A DNA stretch of 62,963 bases, taken from positions 1 through 62,963 of the forward strand of contig NZ_FOVJ01000010.1 in assembly GCF_900115125.1 (NCBI RefSeq). The letters run 5' to 3'. Below are positions 10,176 through 20,809 of this stretch, piece by piece. The position numbers and the translations under genes were made by a program. The stretch comes from Nitrosospira briensis (GTDB taxonomy: Bacteria > Pseudomonadota > Gammaproteobacteria > Burkholderiales > Nitrosomonadaceae). Below the pieces are notes generated by a model, which made no database searches, was not told the origin of the DNA, and was given only the letters and a program-made list of their open reading frames with translations. The first letter of the stretch is position 1. Each line of letters begins with the position of its first letter.

Positions 10176-11273
10176 ATGAGCGTTAATCTCCTCGATTTCG
10201 ATGCGAAAGGTCTCGCTGGTTTCTGTGTGGAAATCGGCGAGAAGCCTTTTCGCGCCAGGCAATTGTTGCGTTGGATACACCGGTCTGGCGAGGTGGATTT
10301 CACGGCAATGAGCGATTTGGCGAAAGGGTTGCGCGATAAGCTGTCGACTACGGCCATGATTGAACCGCCAGAGGTTACCGGCGATCATACCGCCGCCGAC
10401 GGCACGCGCAAGTGGCTCTTGTCAGTGGGCGCCGGTAACGGCATCGAGACGGTTTTCATCCCTGAAACCAACCGGGGGACGCTGTGTATTTCCAGCCAGG
10501 TCGGTTGTGCGCTGGCATGCAGCTTTTGCTCTACAGGGAGGCAGGGGTTTAACCGGAACCTCACGGTAGCCGAGATCATCGGTCAGTTATGGTGGGCGAA
10601 CAAAGCGCTGCGGGAAGAGCTCGATCCCGCGCGGGGGCGAGACCGCGCCGTTACCAATGTCGTAATGATGGGAATGGGTGAGCCGTTGGCCAATTTTGAA
10701 AATGTAGTGACCGCCCTCGATCTGATGCTGGACGACAATGCCTATGGGTTGTCGCGGCGTCGGGTCACGGTCAGTACCTCGGGTCTCGTGCCCGCCATGG
10801 ACAGGCTGCGCGAGCGCTGTCCTGTGGCGCTGGCGGTATCCTTGCACGCGCCCAATGACGCGTTGCGGGATCAACTGGTTCCGATTAACAGGAAGTATCC
10901 AATAAAGGAATTGTTGGCGGCCTGCCAGCGCTATCTTCAATCCGCGCCGCGAGATTTCATCACGTTCGAATACGTCATGCTGGATGGCGTCAATGACAGC
11001 GTGGCCCATGCCCATGAATTGGTGCGCCTGGTGCGGGACACGCCTTGCAAATTCAACCTGATTCCATTTAATCCATTCCCCAATTCCGGCTACAGGCGTT
11101 CGCCGGCAGACACGGTATGCCGTTTTCGGGACGTGTTGATGCAGGCGGAGCTGATCACCACGGTACGCAAGACGCGGGGTGACGATATTGACGCGGCCTG
11201 CGGCCAGCTTGCCGGAAAAGTGCACGATAAAACCCGGCGGGCAATCCGCGTGCCAATGGAAGTGGCGCGATGA
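10176..11273 (+). CDS. rlmN: Dual-specificity 23S rRNA/tRNA adenine-C2 methyltransferase RlmN
   Basis: This radical SAM enzyme methylates C2 of A2503 in 23S rRNA and of A37 in some tRNAs. The 365-residue protein has the family cluster motif CxxxCxxC (Cys111, Cys115 and Cys118 in [11 protein letters not shown]). The GMGEPLAN motif comes next, and the acceptor Cys342 lies in DAACGQLAG, where the methylated-Cys intermediate is resolved. It follows ndk closely and precedes rodZ, as in many beta- and gammaproteobacteria. The pilF/pilW-type gene often found between rlmN and rodZ is absent. Confidence 0.96.
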   Translation: MSVNLLDFDAKGLAGFCVEIGEKPFRARQLLRWIHRSGEVDFTAMSDLAKGLRDKLSTTAMIEPPEVTGDHTAADGTRKWLLSVGAGNGIETVFIPETNRGTLCISSQVGCALACSFCSTGRQGFNRNLTVAEIIGQLWWANKALREELDPARGRDRAVTNVVMMGMGEPLANFENVVTALDLMLDDNAYGLSRRRVTVSTSGLVPAMDRLRERCPVALAVSLHAPNDALRDQLVPINRKYPIKELLAACQRYLQSAPRDFITFEYVMLDGVNDSVAHAHELVRLVRDTPCKFNLIPFNPFPNSGYRRSPADTVCRFRDVLMQAELITTVRKTRGDDIDAACGQLAGKVHDKTRRAIRVPMEVAR

Positions 11274-11381
11274 GGCACATTCGGGCCGCTTTTTTTTCAG
11301 CAGCATTCGTGCCGTACCGTGGTAGCGCGGTTTCCGGCTACGAGGCAGGTGCCGGATGCTGCACGATGACGGATTCGAGCG

Positions 11382-12386
11382 ATGGATTCTCCTGATAACA
11401 AGGACATCAACGGGCAAGAGGAGGCAGCGCCAGCGTTGGTCAAAAAACCCCCTCGCGTGGGCCAATTGCTACGGGAAGCACGACTGGAGCGTGGATTAAG
11501 TATCGACGATGTCGCGCGTCAGTTGCGTTTGTCCGTGCGGCAGGTTACTGCACTGGAGGCGGATGATTACGACAACGTGGCGAGCGGAACATTTCTGCGC
11601 GGTTTCGTACGCAATTACGCCAAGCTGCTGCAGATGGATGCGGCCCCATTATTGCAACAACTGGAGGAATTCCTTCCACCTCCGCCGACTCAGATCATTT
11701 CAAATCCGATTGAAGGAATTCCATTTCCTTCGAATCAGAAATCAGGAAGGCGTAACCTGATTATTGCGGCAGCAGCAGTTCTGGCGCTGTTTCTGCTGAT
11801 TTATGAAATTTATCGCGGCAATGAGGCGAATGTTGAAAAGGAGCCAAGCGTGCAGTCCGAAGCCGGGATCGAGGCTGAGCCGGCAATGGAGCCGCCGCAA
11901 TTTCAATCGTCCGGCGCAATTCCGGGCGGGCGGGCGGATGGCATGGCAACTGCTGAGAACACGGGAATGCTTGAACAAAAAAGCAGTGTTTCGCCTTCTG
12001 CTCAGGAACGTGCTCCCTTGCCTTCGGAGCAGCGGGTTCCTCCCGCAGAGATTGTTCCCCCGCCGGCAAACTCGGTTTCTCCGGGACCGGCAAACCCTGA
12101 ATCTGCAAATATCGCCGTTGCCCCTGGATTCGTCAATAACGGAGGGAACGGTGTCCATTTGATATTCGAGGGAGAATCATGGACTGAAATCAGGGACGGT
12201 GGGGGCAGATTGCTTCTTTCGCGAATTAATCCTCGTGGCACGGAGCAAGTCGTACACGGCACGCCCCCGTACTCCCTGACGATCGGTAACGCGGCAGAAG
12301 TCAAGCTGGTCTACAATAACAAGCCGGTTGATCTGGCGCCCTTTACCAATGCTTACGGCGGAACGGCACGTCTGTCGCTCAAATAG
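11382..12386 (+). CDS. rodZ: RodZ-like cytoskeletal HTH membrane protein
   Basis: A 334-residue bitopic membrane protein. A cytoplasmic N-terminal helix-turn-helix at about residues 24-85 ([19 protein letters not shown]) would bind MreB rather than DNA. One membrane helix lies near residues 124-145 ([19 protein letters not shown]). A proline/serine-rich periplasmic linker follows, then a C-terminal DUF4115 beta domain ([18 protein letters not shown]). RodZ links MreB to the elongation machinery and sets rod shape. The position between rlmN and ispG is the conserved one. Confidence 0.88.
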   Translation: MDSPDNKDINGQEEAAPALVKKPPRVGQLLREARLERGLSIDDVARQLRLSVRQVTALEADDYDNVASGTFLRGFVRNYAKLLQMDAAPLLQQLEEFLPPPPTQIISNPIEGIPFPSNQKSGRRNLIIAAAAVLALFLLIYEIYRGNEANVEKEPSVQSEAGIEAEPAMEPPQFQSSGAIPGGRADGMATAENTGMLEQKSSVSPSAQERAPLPSEQRVPPAEIVPPPANSVSPGPANPESANIAVAPGFVNNGGNGVHLIFEGESWTEIRDGGGRLLLSRINPRGTEQVVHGTPPYSLTIGNAAEVKLVYNNKPVDLAPFTNAYGGTARLSLK

Positions 12387-12420
12387 AACTTCAACATTCA
12401 TAAGATTTTTTATACCTGAT

Positions 12421-13680
12421 ATGACTATGTCTGATAATACTTTTCCCCAACGACGAAATAGCGTGGGCGTTCGCGTGGACGACATCAAGATTGGCGGCGG
12501 TGCGCCGGTAGTGGTGCAATCCATGACCAACACGGATACGGAAAATGAGGTTGCCACTGCGGTACAAGTGGCGCAACTTGCACGCGCGGGGTCGGAACTG
12601 GTTCGCATCACGGTTAATACCGCCGCGGCAGCGCAAGCCGTGCCGGGCATCCGGTCGCGTCTTGATGACATGGGGCTTGATGTGCCCCTGATAGGCGATT
12701 TCCATTTCAATGGTCACAAGCTGGTAACCGACTTTCCTGATTGCGCGAAGGCGCTGGCGAAATACCGTATCAATCCGGGTAATGTGGGACATGGCAGGAA
12801 ACGCGACGAGCAATTTTCCATTCTGATCGAAACGGCATGTAAATATAACAAGCCCGTGCGCATAGGCGTTAACTGGGGCAGTCTCGATCCGGAACTGCTG
12901 GCGCGGGTAATGGATGAGAACGCGCGCTCGAGCGATCCAAAGGATGCGGCACACGTAATGCGTGAGGCGCTGATTACCTCCGCCCTGGAGAGTGCAGCGA
13001 GAGCGGAAGAGATCGGGCTGGGCCGCGACCGTATCATATTGTCCTGCAAGGTAAGCGGCGTAAGGGACCTGATTTCGGTCTACCGCGACCTGGCAGCGCA
13101 GTGCGATTACGCACTGCACCTGGGATTGACCGAAGCAGGCATGGGTTCCAAGGGAATTGTCGCCTCCACCGCCGCCTTGTCGGTTTTGCTCCTCGAAGGC
13201 ATCGGCGACACCATACGCATATCACTGACCCCCGAGCCGGGCGGCGACCGTTCGCGCGAAGTGATCGTGGCGCAGGAAATCCTGCAGACGACGGGACTCC
13301 GCGCCTTTGTGCCATTGGTAGCGGCATGTCCCGGCTGTGGTCGCACCACCAGTACCTATTTCCAGGAATTGGCGGAAAGCATTCAGGGCTACGTGCGCAG
13401 CCAGATGCTGGTATGGCGCGAAGAATACGATGGCGTTGAGAATATGACGTTGGCGGTGATGGGATGCGTGGTCAATGGGCCGGGCGAAAGCAAGCATGCC
13501 AATATCGGCATCAGCCTGCCGGGCTCCGGGGAGCGGCCGGTTGCGCCGGTTTACGTCGACGGGCAGAAGTCCGTGACCTTGAAAGGCGACAATATCGCCG
13601 GAGAGTTCCGCCAGATCGTCGATGAATACGTACAGACGAAATACCCGAAGAAATCCGTCAGTGCCGTCAATGCCCACTAG
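12421..13680 (+). CDS. ispG: 4-hydroxy-3-methylbut-2-enyl-diphosphate synthase (flavodoxin/ferredoxin)
   Basis: IspG (GcpE) converts MEcPP to HMBPP in the non-mevalonate isoprenoid pathway, which also feeds the hopanoid gene hpnD at 37.3 kb. The 419-residue protein shows VQSMTNTDT near the N-terminus and the 4Fe-4S ligand segments [10 protein letters not shown] and GCVVNGPGE near the C-terminus. A reading frame is open from 12328, but that would place the start inside rodZ. ATG 12421 (or ATG 12427) gives the family's N-terminus. Its stop overlaps the start of hisS. Confidence 0.96.
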   Translation: MTMSDNTFPQRRNSVGVRVDDIKIGGGAPVVVQSMTNTDTENEVATAVQVAQLARAGSELVRITVNTAAAAQAVPGIRSRLDDMGLDVPLIGDFHFNGHKLVTDFPDCAKALAKYRINPGNVGHGRKRDEQFSILIETACKYNKPVRIGVNWGSLDPELLARVMDENARSSDPKDAAHVMREALITSALESAARAEEIGLGRDRIILSCKVSGVRDLISVYRDLAAQCDYALHLGLTEAGMGSKGIVASTAALSVLLLEGIGDTIRISLTPEPGGDRSREVIVAQEILQTTGLRAFVPLVAACPGCGRTTSTYFQELAESIQGYVRSQMLVWREEYDGVENMTLAVMGCVVNGPGESKHANIGISLPGSGERPVAPVYVDGQKSVTLKGDNIAGEFRQIVDEYVQTKYPKKSVSAVNAH

Positions 13681-14962
13681 AGGAATACAGGCAATTCGCG
13701 GGATGAATGACATCCTGCCTGATCAGATATACCTTTGGGAGTTTTTCGAACAGGTCGTTCGTGACTGGATGGCGGCCTATGGCTACCGTAACATCCGCAT
13801 GCCGATCGTGGAGCAGACCGATTTGTTTGTGCGTTCCATTGGCGCCGTCACGGACATCGTCGAAAAAGAGATGTACACCTTTCTGGATCATCTCAACGGG
13901 GACAGCTTGACTTTACGGCCTGAAGGAACGGCTTCCTGCGTGCGCGCCGCGCTGGAACACAATCTGCTCTACGCCGGACCGCAAAGGTTGTACTATTCAG
14001 GTCCGATGTTTCGTCACGAGCGCCCGCAAAAAGGACGTTACCGCCAATTCCATCAGGTGGGCGCCGAAGCACTGGGCTACACCGGTCCCGATATCGACGC
14101 CGAGCTGATAGTCATGTGTGCGGAATTATGGAAAAGGCTGGGTATTTCCGGTGTCCGCCTGGAAATTGGCACGCTTGGCAATACGGAATCGCGCGCGGTA
14201 CACAGGGCCAGGTTGATCCAGTATCTGGAGCGGCATCTGGGCGATCTGGATGAAGACGCTTCGCGGCGACTGCACAGCAATCCGCTACGGATACTCGACA
14301 GCAAGAATGCCGCGATGAAGGAGATCATTGACGGCGCACCACGCCTGCTGGATGACCTGGATGAGGATTCGCTGGCGCATTTCGAGCGACTGCAGCAAAT
14401 CCTGCGCATCCAGGGAATGAACTTCGAGATCAATCCCCGGTTGGTGAGAGGATTGGATTATTACAACCGCACGGTATTCGAATGGACTACCGACAAGCTT
14501 GGCGCGCAAGGCACGGTATGTGCAGGAGGACGCTATGACGGACTGGTGGAACAGATTGGCGGCAAGGCCGCGCCAGCGTGCGGTTTTGCATTGGGAGTGG
14601 AGCGCGTGCTGGCGCTGATGGTGGAAAACGCCAGTGAAATACCGTGTCCCGTGCCTGACGCCTATGTGATACATCAGGGTGAAGCCGCGCATGATCTCGC
14701 GTGGAAAATGGCGAGACAATTGCGAGACGAGGGACTCAAGGCGGTTTTGCATTGCGGTGAGGGCAGTTTCAAGGCGCAGATGAGGAAAGCCGACGCCAGT
14801 GGGGCTCGCTTTGCCATCATCATTGGAGATGACGAGGCGCAAGCCGGAGAAATAAGCATCAAACCTTTGCGAGAAGCAGCGGAGCAGGTAAGAGCCGGAC
14901 TGATGGAAGCAGCAGATTTGCTTAAAAAGAACCTTAGAGAACTCGAACCAGAAAATTCTTAA
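13670..14962 (+). CDS. hisS: Histidyl-tRNA synthetase
   Basis: A class II aminoacyl-tRNA synthetase that charges tRNA-His. The 430-residue protein carries IRGMNDILP at its N-terminus, motif 2 ([15 protein letters not shown]) and the histidine-binding segment [12 protein letters not shown], followed by the C-terminal anticodon-binding domain. The start at 13670 overlaps the last codons of ispG by 11 bases, indicating translational coupling. An upstream in-frame ATG at 13622 would extend into ispG and is unlikely. Confidence 0.97.
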   Translation: MPTRGIQAIRGMNDILPDQIYLWEFFEQVVRDWMAAYGYRNIRMPIVEQTDLFVRSIGAVTDIVEKEMYTFLDHLNGDSLTLRPEGTASCVRAALEHNLLYAGPQRLYYSGPMFRHERPQKGRYRQFHQVGAEALGYTGPDIDAELIVMCAELWKRLGISGVRLEIGTLGNTESRAVHRARLIQYLERHLGDLDEDASRRLHSNPLRILDSKNAAMKEIIDGAPRLLDDLDEDSLAHFERLQQILRIQGMNFEINPRLVRGLDYYNRTVFEWTTDKLGAQGTVCAGGRYDGLVEQIGGKAAPACGFALGVERVLALMVENASEIPCPVPDAYVIHQGEAAHDLAWKMARQLRDEGLKAVLHCGEGSFKAQMRKADASGARFAIIIGDDEAQAGEISIKPLREAAEQVRAGLMEAADLLKKNLRELEPENS

Positions 14963-14975
14963 TTAGAGAAGCTAA

Positions 14976-15602
14976 ATGGCAGCCTATAATCCGGAAGAGC
15001 AAGAAAACATAGAAGAGTTTAAAACGTGGTGGAACACCTATGGCACCCTGATAATTGTTGTTGTGGCGGCTTTTATTACCGGTATAGGTGGCACGCAAGC
15101 CTGGAATTACTACCAGAGGCAACAGGTCGAGCAGGCGGCGGAACTGTACGATTCGCTTCTCCAGGTTCAGGCGAGCGAAGATCCCAAGAAAATCAACGAT
15201 GCCGCCAAGCTGCTTATGGAAGGTTTTTCCGGTAGCGGCTATGCGTCGCGAGCCGCTTTGATCTCCGCCCGGGCCAGCCTGGGCGCAGGGGACTTGCAAA
15301 ATGCAAAAAGCCGTTTGCAGTGGGTGCTGGATAACTCAAAGGAAGATGAACTGAAGGACCTTGTACGCCTGCATCTGGCGAGCATATTGCTGGATGAAAA
15401 AAAATACGACGACGCACTGCGTCTGTTGGAGGCCAAACACGGAGAATCCTTTGATGGCCTCTACGCCGATCTCAAAGGGGACGTGCTCACCGCGGCAGGC
15501 AAGGTTGCCGAGGCGAGAACTGCTTATCAAGTGGCGCTCAGCAAGATGGGCGGGAAAAGCAGCTACAGCGATATTGTTCAAATAAAGCTGGATGCTCTTT
15601 GA
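14976..15602 (+). CDS. YfgM-like tetratricopeptide membrane protein
   Basis: A 208-residue protein anchored by one N-terminal helix (about residues 20-43, LIIVVVAAFITGIGGTQAW). A periplasmic TPR-like alpha-helical domain follows (repeated alanine/leucine helices such as ARASLGAGDLQNAKSRLQWV). The YfgM family (DUF2133/TPR_21) is an ancillary SecYEG partner that passes clients to periplasmic chaperones, and ppiD, its usual partner, is also in this window. It starts 13 bases after hisS, in the conserved hisS-yfgM-bamB order. Confidence 0.88.
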   Translation: MAAYNPEEQENIEEFKTWWNTYGTLIIVVVAAFITGIGGTQAWNYYQRQQVEQAAELYDSLLQVQASEDPKKINDAAKLLMEGFSGSGYASRAALISARASLGAGDLQNAKSRLQWVLDNSKEDELKDLVRLHLASILLDEKKYDDALRLLEAKHGESFDGLYADLKGDVLTAAGKVAEARTAYQVALSKMGGKSSYSDIVQIKLDAL

Positions 15603-15945
15603 GCCCCCCTTGCTCCTTGAATCTTTTTGTATCCTTTGCACCCCTTCAAGCGGTAAAGCCCAACAAATATCCGAGCCTGTAAATTGAAGGCCGAACAAGA
15701 CGGAAGTTGAAAAATTATCGAAGATAAGGCCGGAGTGGGTACATCGATCCATTCAAGGACTTGGCATGACCGAAAGCGGCCATCAAAACGCATCCCGTTT
15801 TTCGCAGTAACCTCCTTTACCATGAACTGGAACCATGCCCGTAGTCGAACCGGCATCTTTGAATAAGTCCCCGTTATCGCGGCATGGGATCGCGCCTGGG
15901 AGGCGCGTGCCACATGGACGATTTAATCGAGGAATCCTCCACATA
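15603..15945. other. Intergenic stretch between yfgM-like gene and bamB
   Basis: These 343 bases hold no gene I can support, although yfgM and bamB are usually adjacent. A perfect 6-base-pair hairpin (CGCGCC, TGGGA, GGCGCG at 15891-15907) lies 38 bases before the bamB start and has no T-run. A frame in phase with bamB is open from 15835 but lacks protein-like sequence before the lipoprotein signal. Confidence 0.5.
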
Positions 15946-17151
15946 ATGGGATCCATCCGGCGATATATTTTACTGCTGATGTCGTCATTGATCCTCTCGG
16001 GATGTGCCGGTGCCATAGAAATGGTGCGCGATCTGGCACGCGACCTTTCCGATATCGACGTTTCCGGCATTACAGATCTGTTCGGGGGCGGGGTCGAGTT
16101 GAGCGAGGAGCAGATTGCCCAGTTGGCGGTGATCCCCGAGACACGCTTGTTATGGCAGAACGGCGTTGAGGAAGGTGAGGCAGCAATATTCGTGCCCGTG
16201 CTGGGAAGCGACGCGGTCTATGCAACCGGCGCGGATGGCCGCCTGGTGCGTTTCGATCCCGTGTCGGGCAAGGCATTCGGCGTCATCGATACCAAGCATC
16301 GGTTGTCGGGTGGCATTGGCAGGGGCGACGGTATGTTGCTAGTCGGGACTTTCAAAGGCGAAGTCCTGGCATTTGAAGAAAAAAGCGGTAATCCCTTGTG
16401 GACGGCACTGGTATCCAGCGAAGTGCTAAGTCCGCCGCAGGCGTCGAACGGCATGGTAGTGGTTCGAACCGGCGACGGCAGGATCTTCTGTCTCGATGCG
16501 GCCACGGGCAAGCGCAAGTGGATTTACCAGGGCGCCACTCCATCGCTGACGGTGCGCAGCTTTGCCAGCGTTTTGATCGCTAACGACATAATCTACGCTG
16601 GTTTCGCCGGCGGAAAACTTATAGCCATAAATCTGCTCACTGGCAAGGTGGCCTGGGAAGCTGTCGTGGCGCGGCCGCGGGGGGCAACAGAATTGGAGCG
16701 GATTGCCGATATCACCAGTTTGCCGGTCATGGATGAGCAGCAGGTATGCGCTGTAGCCTATCAGGGGCGTGTTGCCTGCTTTGAAATTGCTACAGGTAAC
16801 CAGATCTGGACACGCGATGTATCCAGCAATGCCGGCTTGGCCATGGATGATCATTACCTTTACGTAAGCGAGAACCAGGGCGCCATCGTGGCCTACGATA
16901 AAAAGGACGGCACCAATATATGGAAGCAGGACTTGCTCAACGGATTGAAACTGTCCCCGCCGCTCGTCCAGGACGCACGCGTAGCGGTGGGAGATTCCCA
17001 AGGCTATGTGAACGTGATCAGGAATGACAATGGCGCCATCATCGCTCGATCTTTAACTGACGAGAGCGCCATCATTACCCGCCCCGTACCTCTGCCGAAT
17101 GGTTTTATGGTACAGACGCGAAAGGGTGGAGTTTACGCATTTGGCATATGA
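15946..17151 (+). CDS. bamB: Outer membrane protein assembly factor BamB (lipoprotein)
   Basis: BamB is the beta-propeller lipoprotein of the BAM complex, which folds proteins into the outer membrane. The 401-residue product starts with a lipoprotein signal whose lipobox is LSGC, giving a lipidated Cys near residue 20. Several PQQ/WD-like propeller blades follow (repeats of the type GRLVRFDPVSGKAFG and GNPLWTALVSSEV, each with a W or F on the final strand). I chose ATG 15946 because only this start puts the lipobox at a sensible distance. It lies between yfgM and der, as usual. Confidence 0.93.
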   Translation: MGSIRRYILLLMSSLILSGCAGAIEMVRDLARDLSDIDVSGITDLFGGGVELSEEQIAQLAVIPETRLLWQNGVEEGEAAIFVPVLGSDAVYATGADGRLVRFDPVSGKAFGVIDTKHRLSGGIGRGDGMLLVGTFKGEVLAFEEKSGNPLWTALVSSEVLSPPQASNGMVVVRTGDGRIFCLDAATGKRKWIYQGATPSLTVRSFASVLIANDIIYAGFAGGKLIAINLLTGKVAWEAVVARPRGATELERIADITSLPVMDEQQVCAVAYQGRVACFEIATGNQIWTRDVSSNAGLAMDDHYLYVSENQGAIVAYDKKDGTNIWKQDLLNGLKLSPPLVQDARVAVGDSQGYVNVIRNDNGAIIARSLTDESAIITRPVPLPNGFMVQTRKGGVYAFGI

Positions 17152-17277
17152 TGGCGGCTATGGCGGAGCAATGGTAAAAAGTCATTCATCCGTAAGTCAA
17201 TCACTGCAGAAAACGCAAACATCGACTTTTTCCTTCCGTGCAGAAGGGCTGAGTTCGTCTCAAAACATGCTGAAACC

Positions 17278-18678
17278 ATGAAACCCACCCTCGTACTGGT
17301 AGGGCGGCCCAATGTCGGCAAATCGACCCTTTTCAACCGTATGACGCGTAGCCGCGACGCCATCGTCGCAGATATTCCCGGACTGACGCGAGACCGTCAT
17401 TATGGCCACGGCAGAATGGGGGATAAACCTTATCTGGTAGTGGATACCGGTGGTTTCGAGCCAACCGTGACGGAAGGCATACTGCACGAGATGGCGAGGC
17501 AGACGCGACAGGCAATCGACGAAGCTGACCTTGTGCTATTCATCGTTGATGGCAGAACGGGTCTGACGCCCCAAGACAAAATCATTGCGGAACAACTACG
17601 CAAGACCGGCCGCAAAATCTTGCTGGTGGTAAATAAAACCGAAGGCATGGCCTCCTCAGTGGTAACGGCGGAATTTCACGAACTGGGGCTGGGCGACCCA
17701 TGCGCGGTCTCCGCCGTGCATGGGGACAACGTGAATGAACTGGTGGAGTTGGCGTTACTCGATTTTCCTCAACCGGAGGAAGATGAAACCAAGGACAAGC
17801 ATCCCAAAATTGCTATCGTAGGACGCCCGAACGTCGGTAAATCAACGCTGGTGAATACGTTGTTGGGAGAGGAGCGCGTAATCGCCTTTGATCAGCCGGG
17901 CACAACCCGTAACAGCATTTATATTGATTTCGAACGCAACGGCCGCCCATACACGCTGATTGATACTGCAGGCTTGCGCCGTCGCGGCAAGGTACTCGAA
18001 ACGATAGAGAAGTTTTCCGTGGTGAAAACCCTGCAAGCGGTAGAGGACGCCAACGTGGTAGTGCTGGTCCTGGATGCGAGCAGCGAGATTTCCGACCAGG
18101 ATGCGCATATTGCCGGGTTTATCCTGGAGGCGGGACGGGCGCTGGTACTGGCGATTAACAAGTGGGATGGACTGGATAACTATCAGCGTGACACCATCAA
18201 GAGCGAGATAGCCCGGAAACTGCCTTTTCTACTGAATTTTGCCAAATTTCACTACATCTCGGCGTTGCGCGGCACAGGCATAAAAGGGTTGCTGCCTTCA
18301 ATTGATGCGGCCTATGCGGCCGCCACGGCCCAGCTTTCCACCCCCAAGCTCACGCGCATCCTGATGGCGGCGGTCGAGAAGCAGCCACCCCCGCGTGCGG
18401 GTGTATCCCGCCCCAAACTGCGCTACGCGCACCAAGGGGGCTCCAACCCGCCATTGATCGTGATTCATGGCAACGCTCTCGATCACGTGTCCTCAACCTA
18501 TCAACGGTATCTCGAAAATACATTCCGGACTGCCTTTCAACTGGAGGGCACGCCGTTACGGGTGGAGTTCAAGACCGGCCGCAATCCGTACGCGGGGAAG
18601 AGCCCTGCGCCGCTTAGCGAAGCCGAAGCAAAACGTGCCCATCGCCGGCGCCGATTCGGCCGCAAGAAGTACGGCTAG
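17278..18678 (+). CDS. der: Ribosome biogenesis GTPase Der (EngA)
   Basis: Der matures the 50S subunit. The 466-residue protein has two tandem G domains, each with the P-loop [10 protein letters not shown] (starting near residues 9 and 182), followed by DTGGF or DTAGL switch II motifs and NKT or NKWD specificity motifs. A KH-like C-terminal domain follows, with a basic tail ending [12 protein letters not shown]. Tandem P-loops are diagnostic of Der. It closes the conserved cluster and is convergent with the PhoX-like gene. Confidence 0.97.
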   Translation: MKPTLVLVGRPNVGKSTLFNRMTRSRDAIVADIPGLTRDRHYGHGRMGDKPYLVVDTGGFEPTVTEGILHEMARQTRQAIDEADLVLFIVDGRTGLTPQDKIIAEQLRKTGRKILLVVNKTEGMASSVVTAEFHELGLGDPCAVSAVHGDNVNELVELALLDFPQPEEDETKDKHPKIAIVGRPNVGKSTLVNTLLGEERVIAFDQPGTTRNSIYIDFERNGRPYTLIDTAGLRRRGKVLETIEKFSVVKTLQAVEDANVVVLVLDASSEISDQDAHIAGFILEAGRALVLAINKWDGLDNYQRDTIKSEIARKLPFLLNFAKFHYISALRGTGIKGLLPSIDAAYAAATAQLSTPKLTRILMAAVEKQPPPRAGVSRPKLRYAHQGGSNPPLIVIHGNALDHVSSTYQRYLENTFRTAFQLEGTPLRVEFKTGRNPYAGKSPAPLSEAEAKRAHRRRRFGRKKYG

Positions 18679-18832
18679 GGCAAATCAGCAGGGAATGGGC
18701 CGGGGAATGCATCTTCTCCAAGGGTGGCTCAACTGCGCCACGGGAGTCAATTTTTTCGCATTAAGGTGTCAACAGGAAGAGCCAGGCCCTTGACCTCGGG
18801 CAAACGAATAACAGAGACACCACCGTTCCGGT

Positions 18833-20317
18833 TCAGGAAATACTGGTTACAGATCTGCGGAGAACAATAAAGCCCATCAAGGCCATCAAGCCCATACCAG
18901 ACAGTAACACGGACAGAGCGTTGGATTCCGGCATTGCGGAGATTGGATCCGGTCCCGGCAGCCCGGATTCCGGAATTGCAGAGGCCAGATTCGGTTCTGG
19001 AATTGCGGAGATCATGATCGTACTGTCCACGAGACTATCCGGGTGTTGCACATTCACATAGGCTACATTGTTATCAAACTTGTCAAAATAAAGGCCGGTA
19101 GCCTCCGCCCCGACGGTGGACAGAGATGCCCAGCGAGCAACAGAATCAGCTACGCCGTCGTTGTCGGCATCCCGGGCGAACCAGATGTCCGCCATTCCGG
19201 CGGGCTGGTCCTCAACAATATAAATATTTCCCGCCGCATCGATCGCCAGATTATCGGGGTTGGCCAAGGCGGTGCCTACTGATACGCCCGTGGACTTATC
19301 AACGGTGTCACGGTTGACAAAGAGCTTTACCTGATTGGAGTCAAGATTAATGGAGTACACCTGGTGGGTTGCCGTGGTGGCCACAAACAACATTTCATCT
19401 CCGTTGGCCAGGGTTTTAATCTCCATATCCTCGGGGCGCTGGTAACCGGTACCTTTCACCATTTTCGCTGTCTCGCGGCCATCAATGGTTCCATCGGCAT
19501 TCATCACCGATACCCCATCAATAGGACCTCCAGCCGTGTCAGTAATCGGGATCCATATAAAAGACCCGACTGCATTGGCATTGTCCCCCCCGTTTATCTG
19601 CAGGACAAAGGTCTGTCCGGCCGAGAAATACTCGTTACCCGTAGGGGCAGTGCTCTGGGCCGGCACATATTTGTAAATACTGCCGCCGTTGAACTCGTCA
19701 ACGAAATACAGGTTGTTCTCTCTGTCAAAGGCAAGCCCTTCATGCGCTACACGCGGCACGATAGACCGATGGACGAAATTGGAGTCGCTGCCGCCCGTAG
19801 CAGTTGTCGGATTGGTAAGCTCAAATAAACGTCCTTTAGTACTTCCCTTTTCCCAGGACTCCTCCGCGGTCAGATAGCCGCCCCAAGGTGCCCAGCGAGA
19901 GGCATCCCCCTTGGTGAAGCCTTGAGTGCCAGGCTGAACGAGAGTTGTGGTCAGTCCTGTTTTTAAATCCATGCGCTGTACTCCCGCTTCCAAAGTTTCA
20001 AAAGGGATAAACAGGTAGCGGCCGGCGTCAAACCCGGTCTCGTTAGCGGTGATCATGTCCCAGCCACCAGAGTTGGGTTCGCCAAGCCTGAGCTGGCTCA
20101 TGCGATCCGCAATCCGGACCTGCGAGAAACTCGTTGAAGAAAACGTAAACGGAGAACTCTCCGGGAGGGAGCCGGCAGCAACGCTGCCCGGGCTAGCATG
20201 AAATTTGGCGAAATGCGTATCGGCAACTGTAGCGTGTGCCGTGGTAGCCATTACCAGAAGTATCGCTACAACAATAAACCTCGAAATTTTCTGTTTAAAC
20301 ATGGCATGGAAGCTCAT
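18833..20317 (-). CDS. DUF839/PhoX-like secreted protein with PEP-CTERM sorting tail
   Basis: A protein of about 494 residues with a signal peptide (FIVVAILLVMATTAHA). The large central domain resembles PhoX/DUF839 propeller phosphatases (AHEGLAFDRENNLYFVDEFN, DNLAIDAAGNIYIVEDQPAG). The C-terminus has a PEP-CTERM-like signal: MPESNALSVLLSGMGL, a hydrophobic helix and an RR end. Exosortase would recognise it and direct export or anchoring. The PE motif occurs three times (AIPEPN, AIPESG, AMPESN). A Pho-box-like site and TATATT -10 at 20389-20394 set the start downstream of about 20385, so ATG 20317 or 20302, not upstream in-frame codons. Phosphatase activity is inferred. Confidence 0.75.
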   Translation of the reverse strand: MSFHAMFKQKISRFIVVAILLVMATTAHATVADTHFAKFHASPGSVAAGSLPESSPFTFSSTSFSQVRIADRMSQLRLGEPNSGGWDMITANETGFDAGRYLFIPFETLEAGVQRMDLKTGLTTTLVQPGTQGFTKGDASRWAPWGGYLTAEESWEKGSTKGRLFELTNPTTATGGSDSNFVHRSIVPRVAHEGLAFDRENNLYFVDEFNGGSIYKYVPAQSTAPTGNEYFSAGQTFVLQINGGDNANAVGSFIWIPITDTAGGPIDGVSVMNADGTIDGRETAKMVKGTGYQRPEDMEIKTLANGDEMLFVATTATHQVYSINLDSNQVKLFVNRDTVDKSTGVSVGTALANPDNLAIDAAGNIYIVEDQPAGMADIWFARDADNDGVADSVARWASLSTVGAEATGLYFDKFDNNVAYVNVQHPDSLVDSTIMISAIPEPNLASAIPESGLPGPDPISAMPESNALSVLLSGMGLMALMGFIVLRRSVTSIS

Positions 20318-20388
20318 AATTGAACAGCCGTCGCAACTGAAAAGCACAGCAGCTCTCAGCCTTGCCCTCAACTGATTCACGGGGTCGA

Positions 20389-20421
20389 ATATACCTTTAG
20401 AATATGACCGGACGATGACAC
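20389..20421 (-). promoter_or_regulatory. Pho-box-like operator and -10 for the PhoX-like gene
   Basis: On the minus strand GTGTCATCGTCCGGTCAT (20421 to 20404) gives two half-sites, each with 6 of 7 matches to the PhoB half-site CTGTCAT, with the correct 4-base spacer. About ten bases later TATATT (20394-20389) is a good -10. This is the normal geometry of a PhoB-activated promoter. Transcription would start near 20382, upstream of ATG 20317 and 20302. Confidence 0.6.
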
Positions 20422-20581
20422 TGTTGCTGCGAGCATTGCGGTTAGGGATCCGCAAATTTGAAAGCAGTTTGATTTTCATGGGCACGAAAAAAGCCGCACG
20501 GCATAAAACTTCATTATTTCGCATAAATACTGCAACACGCCGTCGTTAACATGGGCGCTCCAATACAACCAGGAGGGCGCC

Positions 20582-20809
20582 ATGCCTAACTATGCTGTCT
20601 ATACGAGAACCTCCGCCGAACATGTCGTTCGCGTCAGGAATCTCTCTACCAGTTATCCCTACGATCTTTTAAAGCTCCATTTTCATAAAGAATCACTTAC
20701 CGGCTTTCCCGAGAACACCGTATTCTGGATAAACCGCGAAGGCCCCAGCGTGGGCTTTGCGCTCCGCTCAGACACACAAAACCCGCCAGCTCAGGGTGGG
20801 TTGAAGTAA
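20582..20809 (+). CDS. Small protein of unrecognised family (paralogue of 27466-27708)
   Basis: A 75-residue protein that I cannot assign to a known family. It is real: AGGAGGG lies 5 bases before the ATG, and a paralogue with about 45 percent identity over the conserved part is encoded at 27466-27708 on the other strand. Shared blocks are YAVYxRT at the N-terminus, PYDL in the middle, and HxExLxGFPExxVxWxNxxGPSVGxA in the second half. The protein is soluble, with no signal peptide or membrane helix. It is divergent from the PhoX-like gene and convergent with the porin, inside the phosphate block. Confidence 0.75.
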   Translation: MPNYAVYTRTSAEHVVRVRNLSTSYPYDLLKLHFHKESLTGFPENTVFWINREGPSVGFALRSDTQNPPAQGGLK

